A stretch of 64,000 nt of DNA, taken from Cymodocea nodosa. Taxonomy: Eukaryota; Streptophyta; Magnoliopsida; Alismatales; Cymodoceaceae. The stretch covers positions 20,420,501-20,484,500 of the forward strand of contig CM072338.1 of the NCBI GenBank assembly GCA_036874045.1, written 5' to 3'. The notes below the pieces were generated by a model. It did no database searches, had not been told where the DNA came from, and was given only the letters and a program-made list of their open reading frames with translations. Each line of letters begins with the position of its first letter. The stretch's first letter is position 1. The translations under genes were made by a program, and so were the position numbers. This document shows, piece after piece, positions 1 through 11,371 of the stretch.

Positions 1-2028
1 CGTTACATTTTTAATCCAATTGCTTGTTTCTGTCTTTTTTCTATCGGCGCATCATCTTATTGATATGGAGTGATGGTCTTTGTTGTCTTCTTCTGACCAT
101 TGCTCTTGAAGGGTTCCTTTCCGCATAGATGCCCATTACTCCTGTTGCACATCTTCCTTGTTTTGCCGTCGTTGAATCATTTTCTTACCAACAAATAATG
201 GGTGGTCAAGCTAGTCAGAGTAGTTCTGCAGGACTGGAGAAGGCTGGAGTGAAGGGGTCTGTGCGTGCTGAAGGTCAGAGCAATGCACCTTTTGATTTGA
301 TAAGAGTAGGAAACTACGCCATTCTTTTCTTATCAAAAGGATGACGACCAATTTGGAGAAAGTAATTGGGGGAAGGAGTAAGACTTCACTTGTAATGGAT
401 CTTTCTTGTCTTTCGGCCTCTTCAAACTCGTTTACTCTTGACGTGAATGTCATAATGCTGCCAAACTTTAGAACCTCTGTTACTGTATTGAAGGTTAGAA
501 TTTCAGATTCTAGCGAACAAAATCCTCTTCATATCTCATATCTGGTACAAATGGAATATAGGAATTTTTATGCTAAGCGCATATAAGGACAGTACCATGA
601 TAAAGGTGAAATTTTGCTTACTTGGTTGAACCACAACGTGCAGCACGCACCAAAGAGCATAAGTGAAATTTAAATCTAATAAAAAAGAAAAAGGGAAACC
701 ACAATTAATCTCATAAGAAAGACCAACTTTCCAGCAAACAAAACCATCAAATTAAACCCACTCTAAAAATCGAAAGTTCAATTTATGGTTGCTTAAAATT
801 GCAGAAGTAGATTTTATGTGATTTGATAGGCATAGACAATTTTCCTATTTTGATATAAGAATGATAAAGAGGGTAATAAATGTTCATTGTTCAATCAAAT
901 GCTACGGAAAAATATGATGGCTATTGGAAAAAAACGCCTACAGTAAAGTGGGGTCCTTCCTTTTAAAAAAAGAAGAAAGGATTTGCAGCCTTTAGTTACT
1001 GGTGCATGTGGTAGAAATCCCAAGTACGTTGATAAAATAAGAGGGAAATCCATCAGTAAGTAGAGCCATAAAGGTAACAATAACTGCAGCTCTTCAATCT
1101 GTAAACTGTAAACAAAAATATGTTGCACTTTTGTAGACGATCAATAATACAGAGAAAGCTTTGAAAAACATAAACAAATAGAAATGTGTGTGAAGAAATC
1201 AATAATAATGACTAATCGTTGTTTTGGACGACACCACAGTGTGCTTTATGTCCCAATTAACATAAGCCATTGCATAGAAGCTGCTTACTTGATCGCAACA
1301 GAAAGCAAACCCAGGAAATCAAAATTCAGCTGCACAAATGAGAGAAACTGCCTGACAATGTACTACAGAAAATGGCAAAAGGCAGAATCAAAAGAGTATA
1401 AGAAGAAAACGTCTTAAACTCAAAAATAAACCCGATCTACTGACCTAGTGGTAATTTATAAAAGGCCACTAAAGCCTATAATAGTTATCGATGGAAGAAC
1501 ACCATGAGTTCTGCACGTTATCTGATAGAGTCATGGAGAATTTGTTTTAGAATCCTGGAGAGCAGTACAAGCATTGAGGAAAACATGCAGAAACATGGTG
1601 TATAAGAATCCTAAGCACATCATCATGCTATTCGCTGAATCGACCAGATGTGCAATTGGAAACAACGGTATTTTATTTATGAATAGAAAGGTGGATTCCA
1701 TATGAAAGATTAGAAGCAATGCATCTGCTTCCAGCATCTTAAACCAGTTCACATTTACATTATTTTCCTACCCTGTCGAGATTTGGGCAAAGAAAACGAT
1801 GTCACTATTGATCGTAGACAAGAAGACTATAAGACTATTGGGAAAGAAAGAAAACTGATCTTTTATTTCTTGCCAACAAAGAAAGCTGAAAGCGTTAGCT
1901 ACGATGATGAAATTTCTAGTTTGAAAGGCTTTTCTGTACAAGAAATCTACGAAGTTGATCACGTTTCTGTATTAGAACGTGAAGATTAGAAAAAACGAAC
2001 AACCCAAGCGCATACCAAGCAAAGAAGC
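1..2028. other. No recognisable gene; short ORFs only
   Basis: Open frames here are all under about 85 codons, overlap on both strands and match no family I recognise. The longest are near 129-586 (+) and 895-1128 (-). There is no convincing exon chain, tRNA or repeat. The region could be the intronic or 3' part of a minus-strand transcription unit starting near 2.4 kb, but nothing in the sequence proves this. Confidence 0.4.
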
Positions 2029-2480
2029 TTAATAATAGTTAACATAAGCCGTCACTTCGACCATCTCCCCGAGCCTCATCTTTCGCTCGGTGACGACGGG
2101 AAGTAGTAGAGCCAACGGAGATGCACAAGGACGGAAGAGACCAGAATAGACGGTGTGGAAGAAGGAAGGAGAAATGGAGAAATCAATCGTAATTACAGCA
2201 CGAAATGAGATGGAATACCATGGAGAGCTTCGATTCGGATGCAAACTCCATGAAGGCAGAGAAACTTCACCGCAAAGCACCGTCTCCGTAGAGAGCCATC
2301 TTGATATCAACAGCCCGGAGATCCGTCGAGAGAATGAGACGCCACTGTCAGGGGATGGGAGAAGAACAGAGGAGATCAAGACATGATCGGGCGAGTGGAC
2401 GAACGGATGAATACCAGGGGTAAGGGCAACGAGCGATACCGAGAAAAGCGGGAAGAAGCAGGGACGAGCGCGGGCGGGAA
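2029..2480 (-). other. GC-richer patch, possible minus-strand first exon
   Basis: This stretch is clearly richer in G and C than its AT-rich neighbours and has an open minus-strand frame of 116 codons (2379 to 2029). The predicted peptide is serine- and proline-rich and ends in a short hydrophilic tail; I recognise no domain. GC-rich blocks of this size next to AT-rich DNA are typical of 5' ends of plant genes, so it may be a first exon or leader of an unseen minus-strand gene. It could equally be chance. No function is proposed. Confidence 0.25.
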
Positions 2481-2583
2481 ATGTATTGTTAACATGGGCT
2501 TGATTTATTTGCTTATGGATTGGATTCTTTGCAGTCCAACTAGAAATCTAAAAGTTGGGCCGTCCATCGTTGATTTTGTTTGA

Positions 2584-3190
2584 TATCGTGTAAATGGTCG
2601 AAATGTCCATTCACGTCTATTATTTATTAAATGATTATAAATATAATTTGAAAATTTAAATTACATAAATCATTAATCAAAAGTCTCAATATTTAACCCC
2701 TTTTTATTAAAACTCATTCATTGATTTTTGAATAAAAATAATTAATATATATAATTCAAATTACATTGAAAGTTGTACGCATAATAGATTATAATACATA
2801 TTAATTAATTATATAATTTATACCATATCCTACCACGTACGTGAAGTCGATTATATGAATCATTTTTTTCTATATATTTCCATCAATGAGTAAATTACGT
2901 AAATTTAAATATTTTCTTATAATTTCTAATCAACAAATTTTGACTTTTCTTCAAATCTCCAAAGTTAAATTTCTATTATTTTATTCTTTAATTAATACAA
3001 TTATTACTCTCTTTTTAATAAAATTATTTTTAACTTGTCTTTGATAATATTATCATTCATCTATTTATATATTCATATTTTTCTGACACTAACCTTTTAT
3101 AGATGTCATATTTTACAGTACAGCATTTTAAACTATAATATATAATTTCACGATCAGCAACTTTGTCCATCCCTTACCTTTCTCATGAAA
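2584..3190. other. AT-rich intergenic spacer
   Basis: Very AT-rich sequence with T and A runs, no open frame of note and no recognisable repeat family. It separates the GC-richer patch on the left from the leader-like region of the PPR gene. Confidence 0.6.
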
Positions 3191-3191
3191 T

Positions 3192-4889
3192 GTGGAGCTT
3201 TTTTTATATATTTATGTTCGAGACTGCTTTCCACTTCCAAATTTCGATCTTCAAGTCAAACCCAATTCGATTTCTAAGTTCTCCCTCCGTTTAATAAACA
3301 GATTTTGTTGGACCTCTTGGCGCACTTCCGGCTTCGAAGTTGGGAACCGAAGGGGGGCTTCCAAATCCCTCGCCGCACGCACCCCCATGCCCGATGAATG
3401 TAATCTCGAGGAAATGGTGGCATGAACCGGAGGTAATCTGTCGTCGTCGTTCACGTTTGAAGTGGTCTGAAACAGTGAAGCGTACTTTGCTGCTCAGATG
3501 TTTGATTTATTGCTCAAGAAGATGCTTTGTCACAAGAGAGCTCAGCGTTGAATCGAGTGATCTCCCTCCGGGCAAGGGTGACGACCATGGACAGAAATGC
3601 GTTGAATCCAAGGTTGGTGGCATTATAACTCATACACTTTTCCTAGCTTGCATTACAATAGGAAAATGTAATGTGGCGTGCTTGGCAATTTAGAATTCTG
3701 AATAAATAATATAGACCACGTTTGCCATGAATAGATTCTTGATTTTGAGATTCTACATCATGTTCCAGACCTTTACCATGAACCTCCCCATGGACTTGCT
3801 CCTCCTTTGTTTGGTTTACTGCACCTCTGCTGTCACCTTGAAATCAATCTCTTGGGACTTCACTATGGCCTCGGTGAGGATGTTAAGATGTGCAGGAAGG
3901 TGCCTTGAGCTAGGATTCAGGGCGTTCCAGGTATTTCCCATGATAAGCTATTGAAGGAATCATACAATGTTAATCATGAAAAGGACTTCTTTAGAAAAGG
4001 AGAGGAAAATCAGTGCTATAGTACTCAAGGGAATGAAAGCACCTGGTAGTGGATTCTTCCTAGAATATGGAGCAGTAGTCTGGTATCCCAAATGCAGTCT
4101 AGGATTAATTTGCATATGGTGTAATAAGCTAGTGACCAAGTCTTTAATATATTTTGAATATAAGATGCCCAGGTGAACAAACTTCATTAGTTTTGAGAAA
4201 TACCAATAATTAGGCTATTGCTATTCCTAATTGCCTCTATCGAAATAGGGCCAGTAACTGTTATTGTAGATTATCAACACAAAAATAGAACTTTGTTTCT
4301 GATAATAGTAATGTTCCAGCGTAGGTTCAAATTTCTTTCCTTAAGTTGATTGGAAGATCAAATACACTATCCACTGTCAGTTCACAACTATAGAACTCTC
4401 AACCATATATAGTTTGGAGTTTGGACAGGATAGCTGTTTGGTTTAAGGTTGCATTGATAGATAACTTGTTGGATGGAGAAACTGTAGCCATCAAATTTCA
4501 ATTTCAAAAAAAGGTATCACTTCCACCTTTCCTAGTGGTCCGTGGCATGGATGACTACTGCAGCACCGAATGAATGAAAATCAAAATTAAATTATTTTGT
4601 TCCTTCAAAGGAGAAACTTTTTGAGTGATGTAAGACTATCAAGTTTATAAACATGTTTGCTGAGGGAGTAACCTTTTATCTACTAGTTTGTGGTACTTTG
4701 ATGCAGTTCTTGTTATGTTTGATTCTTATTAGTATAAGATTGTTGACACACTTAAATTTGTCCTTTTCAATCACATGATACTGTGAAATGTAACCATACC
4801 ACATCATGCTAAAACAAATTCAGCCTGCACTGGATCTTATTTTGATATCAAGAATTGATGTTCTTCTACCTATTGTGTTTTTGTAGGCA
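3192..4889 (+). other. Probable leader region and 5' intron of the PPR gene
   Basis: The PPR start codon lies six bases after a good acceptor (tttttgtag, about 4886), so the transcript very likely has one or more upstream non-coding exons here. A GC-richer block at about 3,290-3,620 with a plausible donor (ggaggtaatc near 3,430) is the best candidate for the first exon. Short open frames in this interval show no recognisable domain. The exact leader structure cannot be fixed from sequence alone. Confidence 0.4.
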
Positions 4890-6986
4890 ATGAAGATGCT
4901 AGATCTCAACTTTCAAGACAAATCATTAGCACAAAATTGTATCTCAATTTTACAGAGAAGGAATACTTGTTCTAATATTGATTTTCAGAATGGCAAATCA
5001 ATTTCCATGGCATCTTCATGTGATACAGTTCTCCAAGTCTGTGAGTTGGTGCATCAATGTTATGAAGATGGTGATAGAGGGCTCCAATCATTACAAGTAG
5101 GTCATGATTTAAGCCCTGAACAGGCTGCAACTGTAGTTGCTATGCTTATAGAAAAAGAGGGATCCATGGTTGGGATGAGTTTTTTCACCCGAGCAATTGG
5201 CTACATAAGGTATAAATATATCATGCGATTTTACATCATAGTTGCCGGATCCTTTCTTAGCCATGGGAACACAGGTAAGGCACATGAAGTAATGCAATAT
5301 ATGGTAAGCAGTTTTGCTGAAATTGGAAAGTTGAAGGAGGCTGTTGACATGGTTGTTGAGATGCAGAATCAGGGCTTAACTCTTGATGTCCACACACTTA
5401 ATTGGATCCTTAGAATTGCTGTTGATCTGGGTGCTACTGATTTTGCAGAGAACTTGTTTGCTGAAATACCTCAACATGGAGTCTCTTTGGATTCTTGTAG
5501 TTTCAAGACAATGATTGCTGCTTATAGCAGGATAGGAAATTTTGCCAAAATTGAGAAATTAATTAAGATAATGTTGTCAAGAGGTCTCCACATTGATAAT
5601 GCTACTTGTACCTTGGCTATTAATGCATTATGTGAAATAGGTCATTCCAGCAAGGTCTTTGAAATATTTCGTAAAATGTACAATAGGGGTTTGACTCCAA
5701 ATATCATTAATTATACCACTTTTATCAATCAATTGTGCAAGAGAGGCAATGTGAAGCAAGCATTTCAAATCCTGGAAGAGATGGTGGGGAAGGGCATGAA
5801 GCCAAATGTTTACACACACACAACACTAATTGATGGACTCTGCAAGATTGGATGGACTGAGAGGGCTTTTAGATTGTTCTTGAAGCTAGTGCGTAGTGAC
5901 TCATACAAGCCAAATGTGTATACCTACACTGCAATGATCAGAGGATACTGTAAAGAGAATAAGATGAACCGAGCCGAAATGCTACTATCTCGGATGCTAG
6001 AACAAGGGTTGACAGCAAACACTATGACATACACTACACTTATTGATGGACATTGCAAAGAGGGTAACCTAGATCGAACTTTTCAATTGATGGACCAAAT
6101 GACTAGAGAGGGTCATTTTCCCAATATGTGCACTTACAATTCTATCATTGATGCTCTCCTAAAGAAGAAAAGAATTCAGGAAGCTTTTAAGTTACTTAAA
6201 GTGGCCCATGAACAAGGATATCAGTCAGATAAGTTCACTTACACCATTCTAATTGGTGAGCATTGTAGACAAGGTAACATCACCTTGGCACTTGATTTAT
6301 TTTACCAGATGTTTAAGTGTGGTTTTAAGCCCGATATTCATACATATACAACATTGATTGCCACATTTTGTAAAATTAAAAGAATGAAAGATAGCAGGAA
6401 ATTGTTTGATGAGGCTCTCTCATTGAATATGATTCCAGCTAAACAAACTTTTACATCAATGATATCTGGTTACTGCAGAGATGGGGATGTCACTTCTGCC
6501 TTAAATTTGTTTGAAAATATGGGCAAGCATGGATGTCCAGCTGATTCTGTTACATATGGTTCCCTAATCAGTGAGCTTTGTAAGGAATCTAGGTTGGAAG
6601 AGGCACACAAATTGTACGACAGCATGATAGATAGGGGACTAACTCCATGTGAAGTTACTCGTGTCACATTAGCTTATGAATATTGCATGAAAAATGATTC
6701 TGCTGATGCGTTAGCCATCTTGAACAAATTAGACAAGAAATTGTGGACTCGAACAGTCAATGTCCTTGTCAGAAAGTTATCATCTAAAGGGAAAATAGAT
6801 TCAGCATCCTTATTTTTTCATAGATCGTTGGTGAATGAGAAGAATATTGACTACATCACATATGTTGCCTTTGTGAATGCATGCTATGATAATGGCAGGT
6901 ACTCTATTATATCGGATCTATCTGATAAGATTTCCTCAATTAGGATCACAGGAACCAAGAAAATATTACCAAATCCAGAGAGCTGA
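4890..6986 (+). CDS. P-class pentatricopeptide repeat protein, At4g19890-like
   Basis: An intronless 698-residue reading frame encodes tandem 35-residue PPR motifs from about residue 165 to 620, roughly 13 repeats of the classic P type (for example the NVYTHTTLIDGLCK and DSVTYGSLISELCK segments). There is no DYW, E or SMR domain. P-class PPR proteins bind organellar RNA one base per repeat and act in RNA stability, splicing or translation in mitochondria or plastids. Features outside the repeats, such as the LSPEQAATVVA segment near residue 74 and the PCEVTRVTLAYEYC segment near 600, resemble what I remember of Arabidopsis At4g19890, so orthology is likely. The ATG at 4890 follows a 3' splice site; a second Met lies two codons later. 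I see no strong presequence, so the target organelle is uncertain. Confidence 0.93.
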   Translation: MKMLDLNFQDKSLAQNCISILQRRNTCSNIDFQNGKSISMASSCDTVLQVCELVHQCYEDGDRGLQSLQVGHDLSPEQAATVVAMLIEKEGSMVGMSFFTRAIGYIRYKYIMRFYIIVAGSFLSHGNTGKAHEVMQYMVSSFAEIGKLKEAVDMVVEMQNQGLTLDVHTLNWILRIAVDLGATDFAENLFAEIPQHGVSLDSCSFKTMIAAYSRIGNFAKIEKLIKIMLSRGLHIDNATCTLAINALCEIGHSSKVFEIFRKMYNRGLTPNIINYTTFINQLCKRGNVKQAFQILEEMVGKGMKPNVYTHTTLIDGLCKIGWTERAFRLFLKLVRSDSYKPNVYTYTAMIRGYCKENKMNRAEMLLSRMLEQGLTANTMTYTTLIDGHCKEGNLDRTFQLMDQMTREGHFPNMCTYNSIIDALLKKKRIQEAFKLLKVAHEQGYQSDKFTYTILIGEHCRQGNITLALDLFYQMFKCGFKPDIHTYTTLIATFCKIKRMKDSRKLFDEALSLNMIPAKQTFTSMISGYCRDGDVTSALNLFENMGKHGCPADSVTYGSLISELCKESRLEEAHKLYDSMIDRGLTPCEVTRVTLAYEYCMKNDSADALAILNKLDKKLWTRTVNVLVRKLSSKGKIDSASLFFHRSLVNEKNIDYITYVAFVNACYDNGRYSIISDLSDKISSIRITGTKKILPNPES

Positions 6987-7166
6987 ACATGCTGATAGTT
7001 CTTAATTCTAACTGGATGGACTAGCAACTGTACAAGGAAGACAAACTGTGGATCTGCTATTGTTTATGATCGAGTTTTGTTGGGCATATAATATCCGATT
7101 AATGGCATTGAGCTATAATAGTTTGCCTGTGCAATGTTGAAGAAGAATGTTATGACTTGCGAGCTG

Positions 7167-7329
7167 GTAAGTGGATTATAATGGTTTTCTTCCCTAGTTG
7201 CCCTCTCCATGTCTTAGAATGCGCTTGGAGAGTTTTGTTCCCAAACTAGTTTTGCATATTTCTTTTCTAAAGTATTTCCTCCATTTGATTTTTTGCTGCA
7301 CGTCATCTTAATGCTTGCTTTTGCTGCAG
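7167..7329 (+). other. Probable intron in the PPR 3' UTR
   Basis: A strong donor (ctg|gtaagtgg) at 7167 pairs with a pyrimidine-rich acceptor (tttgctgcag) ending at 7329, giving a 163-base AT/T-rich intron about 180 bases after the PPR stop codon. The donor and acceptor are seen directly; use of the intron is inferred. Confidence 0.4.
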
Positions 7330-8090
7330 TAGCTGCAAGTGGGTTATTTAAATCACAGTTATCGTTGATGAAAAATTGACCGTCAAACTGGAACGCAGCC
7401 TATTTCCAACAATATTGCAAATGGTTGTGATATTTCTAGCCGAGGAATACATGGCATGGGATGAAATTGTTCAATGAATGGACTTATACTTTCGGTTACT
7501 TGATTTTCATCTGCAATGCTAAAGGAAAATTCGGGCAGGAACCTTGGATGGGCTGAAAGCTCAGCCAGATTTCACCCAAACAGTGGATTTAGGCACCCGG
7601 TTGAACCCCTAGAAAGTTGTTTCGACGAATCCAAACAACTTCCTTTCATTTTCTACATTTCTCGATCTGATATGTTCCCAAGGACAGGGATAATTTCATT
7701 TTACATTCTAACTGGCATTCTTTTTCTATATAATCTATATATATGTAGATTTATGCTCTGATCTTGTAGGCTAACTACGTCGATTCCATTGTTTTAAATT
7801 TCTAACGACTTGCAATTACTGTGAAAAAATGGTAATGCAAAAGGAATTTCTAAGTAATCCGCCAGTTTTGCGGGAATGTCAACCGAGAAGATGAATTCCA
7901 TCTCAAAGGAGTGGATCTGTGTTGATAGATTGTTTTCTGTGTATTACTGAAGAGAGAATAGTTCATAATCTCCAATATTATTTCCCTATTATTTATAAAA
8001 TAATGACTCTTACTCTAATGTGTGTGCCTATGTTCGTTTTGTTCATCTATCTTTCGTCCAGACTTAATAAAAATTCAGATTAATAGCCGT
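7330..8090. other. PPR 3' flank, no further gene
   Basis: Sequence after the putative 3' UTR intron. An 81-codon open frame at 7516-7761 (+) has no recognisable domain and is most simply 3' UTR or flanking DNA. No poly(A) signal stands out unambiguously. Confidence 0.35.
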
Positions 8091-8093
8091 AAC

Positions 8094-8097
8094 TTTT

Positions 8098-8139
<42 letters not shown>
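8094..8139 (+). repeat. Homopolymer junction: T14 followed by G32
   Basis: Fourteen T residues run directly into thirty-two uninterrupted G residues. A pure G run of this length is rare in plant DNA and can fold as a G-quadruplex; it is also a place where sequencing and assembly are least reliable. Confidence 0.9.
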
Positions 8140-8141
<2 letters not shown>

Positions 8142-8329
8142 TGCAGTTGGCGTTTGATTCTGATGGTTTAATTTTACCAATCTACTCCTTATCACTCATT
8201 TATCTTCAATAGAATTTTGTAGCACTTGTTATCAATTTTCAAGTGATTTAGTATATATGTCAAATGAGCTGAGCCGACAATTTTGAGAATTGTAGGCCCA
8301 TCACTGGCCAACCCATGGATCGAATGTTA

Positions 8330-8369
8330 CAAAAATGCAACATTCAATTAATTAAATGTTGCATTTTTG
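8330..8369. repeat. Perfect 15-bp hairpin with a 10-base loop
   Basis: The 15-mer at 8330-8344 is the exact reverse complement of 8355-8369, separated by caattaatta. Imperfect pairing extends a few bases outward. It could be a terminal fragment of a MITE or a chance cruciform. The stem is too short for a typical miRNA precursor. Confidence 0.75.
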
Positions 8370-8589
8370 CAAATGTTGGGAGTGAGACACACACTTTTGT
8401 TATTTTAAGTATTTGATAAAAATTAAAATTTTAGTATTTATACATATGAAAGAAAATGACTTAATTTAATCTTTAAATAAATTAATTAAATCACTGACAT
8501 TACTTAATTTAGTCTCCTAACTAATCCTTAATTCACTTATTTTCAATTCCTAATTAAATTCTTAATCTTTAATTAAAACTGTAATTACT

Positions 8590-8810
8590 TATTGTTATCA
8601 CTTGATTGGCTACCTAATTTGCCTAAATTAGCTAAACCAAACCTACAAGTGCTCGATTTACCTGAATCAAACCCATGGGCGCTTGATTCACTTAGACTAA
8701 ACCCTAGGTATTTGATTTACCTAGACTAAATCTTTATTGTCGTTTAAATGTACCAAACCTTTGAGCACTTGATTCACCCAAATTGAACTCTTGGATGCTA
8801 GACTCAATGG
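8590..8810. repeat. Degenerate tandem repeat, about 36-bp unit
   Basis: About six copies of a diverged unit containing variants of ttgatt(c/t)acctaga(c/t)taaaccc followed by a gagcac/gggcgc-like motif. Copies differ by substitutions and small indels, so this is an old minisatellite. No coding capacity. Confidence 0.55.
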
Positions 8811-10400
8811 AAATCTCTTCCTCCTCTCTGGTGACTTGTTTGAATCTTGTCAAATAAGCCTGTGTAACACCTCTTTTGTTTGTCAACCATATATTTCTTT
8901 ATAAGGTTCATGAACGTTGACCACGATTGATGAATGATAAGTGTGATAAGAAAACAATTGAATAGACTCACGAACAACAAGTATATTTTTTAAATATTAA
9001 TTAGAGAAGAAATGTTGATAAAACTAATATGAACATTGGAACATACAAGTGAAGAGGAAAATTTTAGGATTACACAAGTTAAAAATGAATTCAAAAAGTA
9101 TAAAGTTGATAAAACTAAGATGAACATTGTGATTTAATAATACTTAGATTTAATTTAATGTGTTAAAATTATAATAAAAATTCAAATGTATGGTTGAGTG
9201 TGAAAAAATGAAAGAATATATAATTATAAACTTATATTTATTACATAAAAAATTAATATTTTATTTTTATTTTATTAAAAAAAATTAAAAGAATTGACCG
9301 ACAGATCACCAACTTGTGGGCTAACTTACAAGTTGGTTCATGGATGGTCCATAGGTCGATCCGAGTGCGGCTTGTATGGGTCGAATCGGGTCATTCCTAC
9401 AGAATTTTTATTTTTGTGGGCCAGCTCTTTTCAATCCGTATTCCATACGGAGTTTAACTTTGTGGGCCAGCCCAATCTAACTTGACCCATTTACATTTCT
9501 ATGGTTTAGGAAAAAAAGACATCAAATGTCTGTAAAATCCTTTAAAACATAGATAATCTAGTTTCTAGCCTTAGCGCCAATAACTAAACTATTGTTTCAA
9601 AAGAGAAAAAAAATTGAATGTGGGTTATCAAATGAATATTCTCTTGAGCATGCAAGTAAAAATCGTAGCACCACTAACTACGATTGCTTGTTTTGTTTTA
9701 CCGTTTCAAAGTTACTTAGAACAGAGGTCATGAATCAATACATCAGAACATGGAGGCTCCAGACAATTTGTAGGTGCAAGTCGGATGGTCCTTCCCTTCC
9801 AAAGTGGACAGCCGAAGCAGCAAAATACAGCCATTGAGTTGGTATCAGTGGACCACAGTGGCAAGTTGGATTCATTTCAAGCATGTTGTGATAGAAGAAA
9901 AGGGCCATACACCCTACCCAACACAGGTGACTGTGCTTGATCTCACCGTGTATTAGAATGGTAGGTGGCTAGCTCTCAGAAAAGGCAGCTGATGGGAATC
10001 GGGAAGGTGAGCTTCACGATTACAGGTCATTCCTCCATGATGTTGCTCCGGCGCACAGAAGTTGACTTGTGCCTGTGATCATCTCCATGAAGATGGCGCG
10101 GCGTTAGATGAGGAGAGGGATGCGACACGCATGTCCCATCCACGTTTCTTCCCCCTTTGATCATACAACAGCATACAAGTTTAAAAAATTGATCCAAATA
10201 CACACACACCACTTTTACTTCAGATCAATGTGATTGTCATAAACTAATTAATTAAGATGCATAATGTATATATATCATCTCCTTCAGCAGGGCAAGTGTG
10301 GTATATATATCTGGAGAATGTGATGCGGCATATAACAGGCCCACCCACGGCTTTTGGCTTCAATGGAAAGAAACCTCTCATCAAAAATTAAATAAGGTTA
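8811..10400. other. Intergenic, no supported gene
   Basis: An AT-rich part (8,870-9,290) is followed by a less AT-rich segment (9,290-9,490) with two partial copies of a tgtgggccagc motif, which looks like repeat-derived DNA, and then by unremarkable sequence. Short open frames at 9294, 9592 and 9774 (+) match nothing I recognise. Confidence 0.45.
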
Positions 10401-11190
10401 AAATGCTCCTTACCATTATAAAAAGAAAGAAGCCCCCGCACTAGCTTAGGCTTCTACAAGCAAGTAATCTATCGTGCTTTCAGAAAACCTGATGTTATGT
10501 AGCAGCGTGCACGTAATACCTGTATATGATGGTAAGCGGTCGCATGATTGATTTCAGTGCCATATTCTTTTGTTATCGTTAATTAATACATGTTGCATGC
10601 ACGGTCTCTTCTTTTTTTTAATTATCTTGTTAGTTTTATGGATTCTAATTAGATTTCTGCTCGCGGAAACCTGTAATGCATGGGAACTAATGGGACTACT
10701 TTTTAGCAATGCAAGCTAGTACTCTTTCAGCTGAAAAATGATTAAATAAAACCCTACTTTGTTTTGATCTTGCAATCAGCTGATTAATCTGCCGTAGCGA
10801 CGCAATAAGTTTATATTACCTCCTGTTTAATATATATAAGATAACATGACATGGCGAGAGACGTTTATGTTTTGCATTCTGTGGTTCTGTGACGGAAGAG
10901 ATCATTGTGCTGCAGGGTGTCTGCTATTAATTATTGCCGTGGGTATAGAACTTTATTCTAAATCTCACGCCATCCGTTGCTATATGTTGCTGGTACTGTG
11001 TGTTACTCTGTCGGTCCTTTTTCCTCGTTCAGATATAATATAAGAGTTGTAATTAGTGTTATAACGTGCGAGATGAAATCTTTGCGTAAATTATCATCTG
11101 CCAAGAAGTTAATATCCAAGCCCAGCTCTGCGTTCCTTAATTTAATCGATCCCCTAACCACTCGGATTAAGAATATATATATATAAAGTT
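10401..11190. other. Intergenic, no supported gene
   Basis: Moderately AT-rich sequence. A TATA-like box (ttataaaaag near 10,420) is followed by no recognisable coding exon. I looked for conserved plant miRNA sequences by eye in this interval and saw none. Confidence 0.35.
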
Positions 11191-11191
11191 C

Positions 11192-11192
<1 letters not shown>

Positions 11193-11222
<30 letters not shown>

Positions 11223-11234
11223 CTTCTTCTTCTT
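11193..11234 (+). repeat. (CTT)n microsatellite
   Basis: About fourteen uninterrupted CTT triplets. It faces a complementary GAA run about 100 bases downstream. Several long open frames predicted across this region are artefacts of the triplet repeat. Confidence 0.95.
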
Positions 11235-11336
11235 TCGGTTAAAATAAAGATCGGGAAAAAGAGTTGCTTATCTGTAGTCCCCACAGGCACATGGATGCCG
11301 CCCACGTCGTTTCGTGCGCCCGGCGAAATTAAATGG

Positions 11337-11371
11337 GAAGAAGAAGAAGAAGAAGAAGAAGAAGAAGAAGA
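11337..11371 (+). repeat. (GAA)n microsatellite
   Basis: About eleven GAA triplets, complementary to the CTT run at 11,193-11,234. The two can pair as a long stem around a loop of about 100 bases. Confidence 0.95.
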
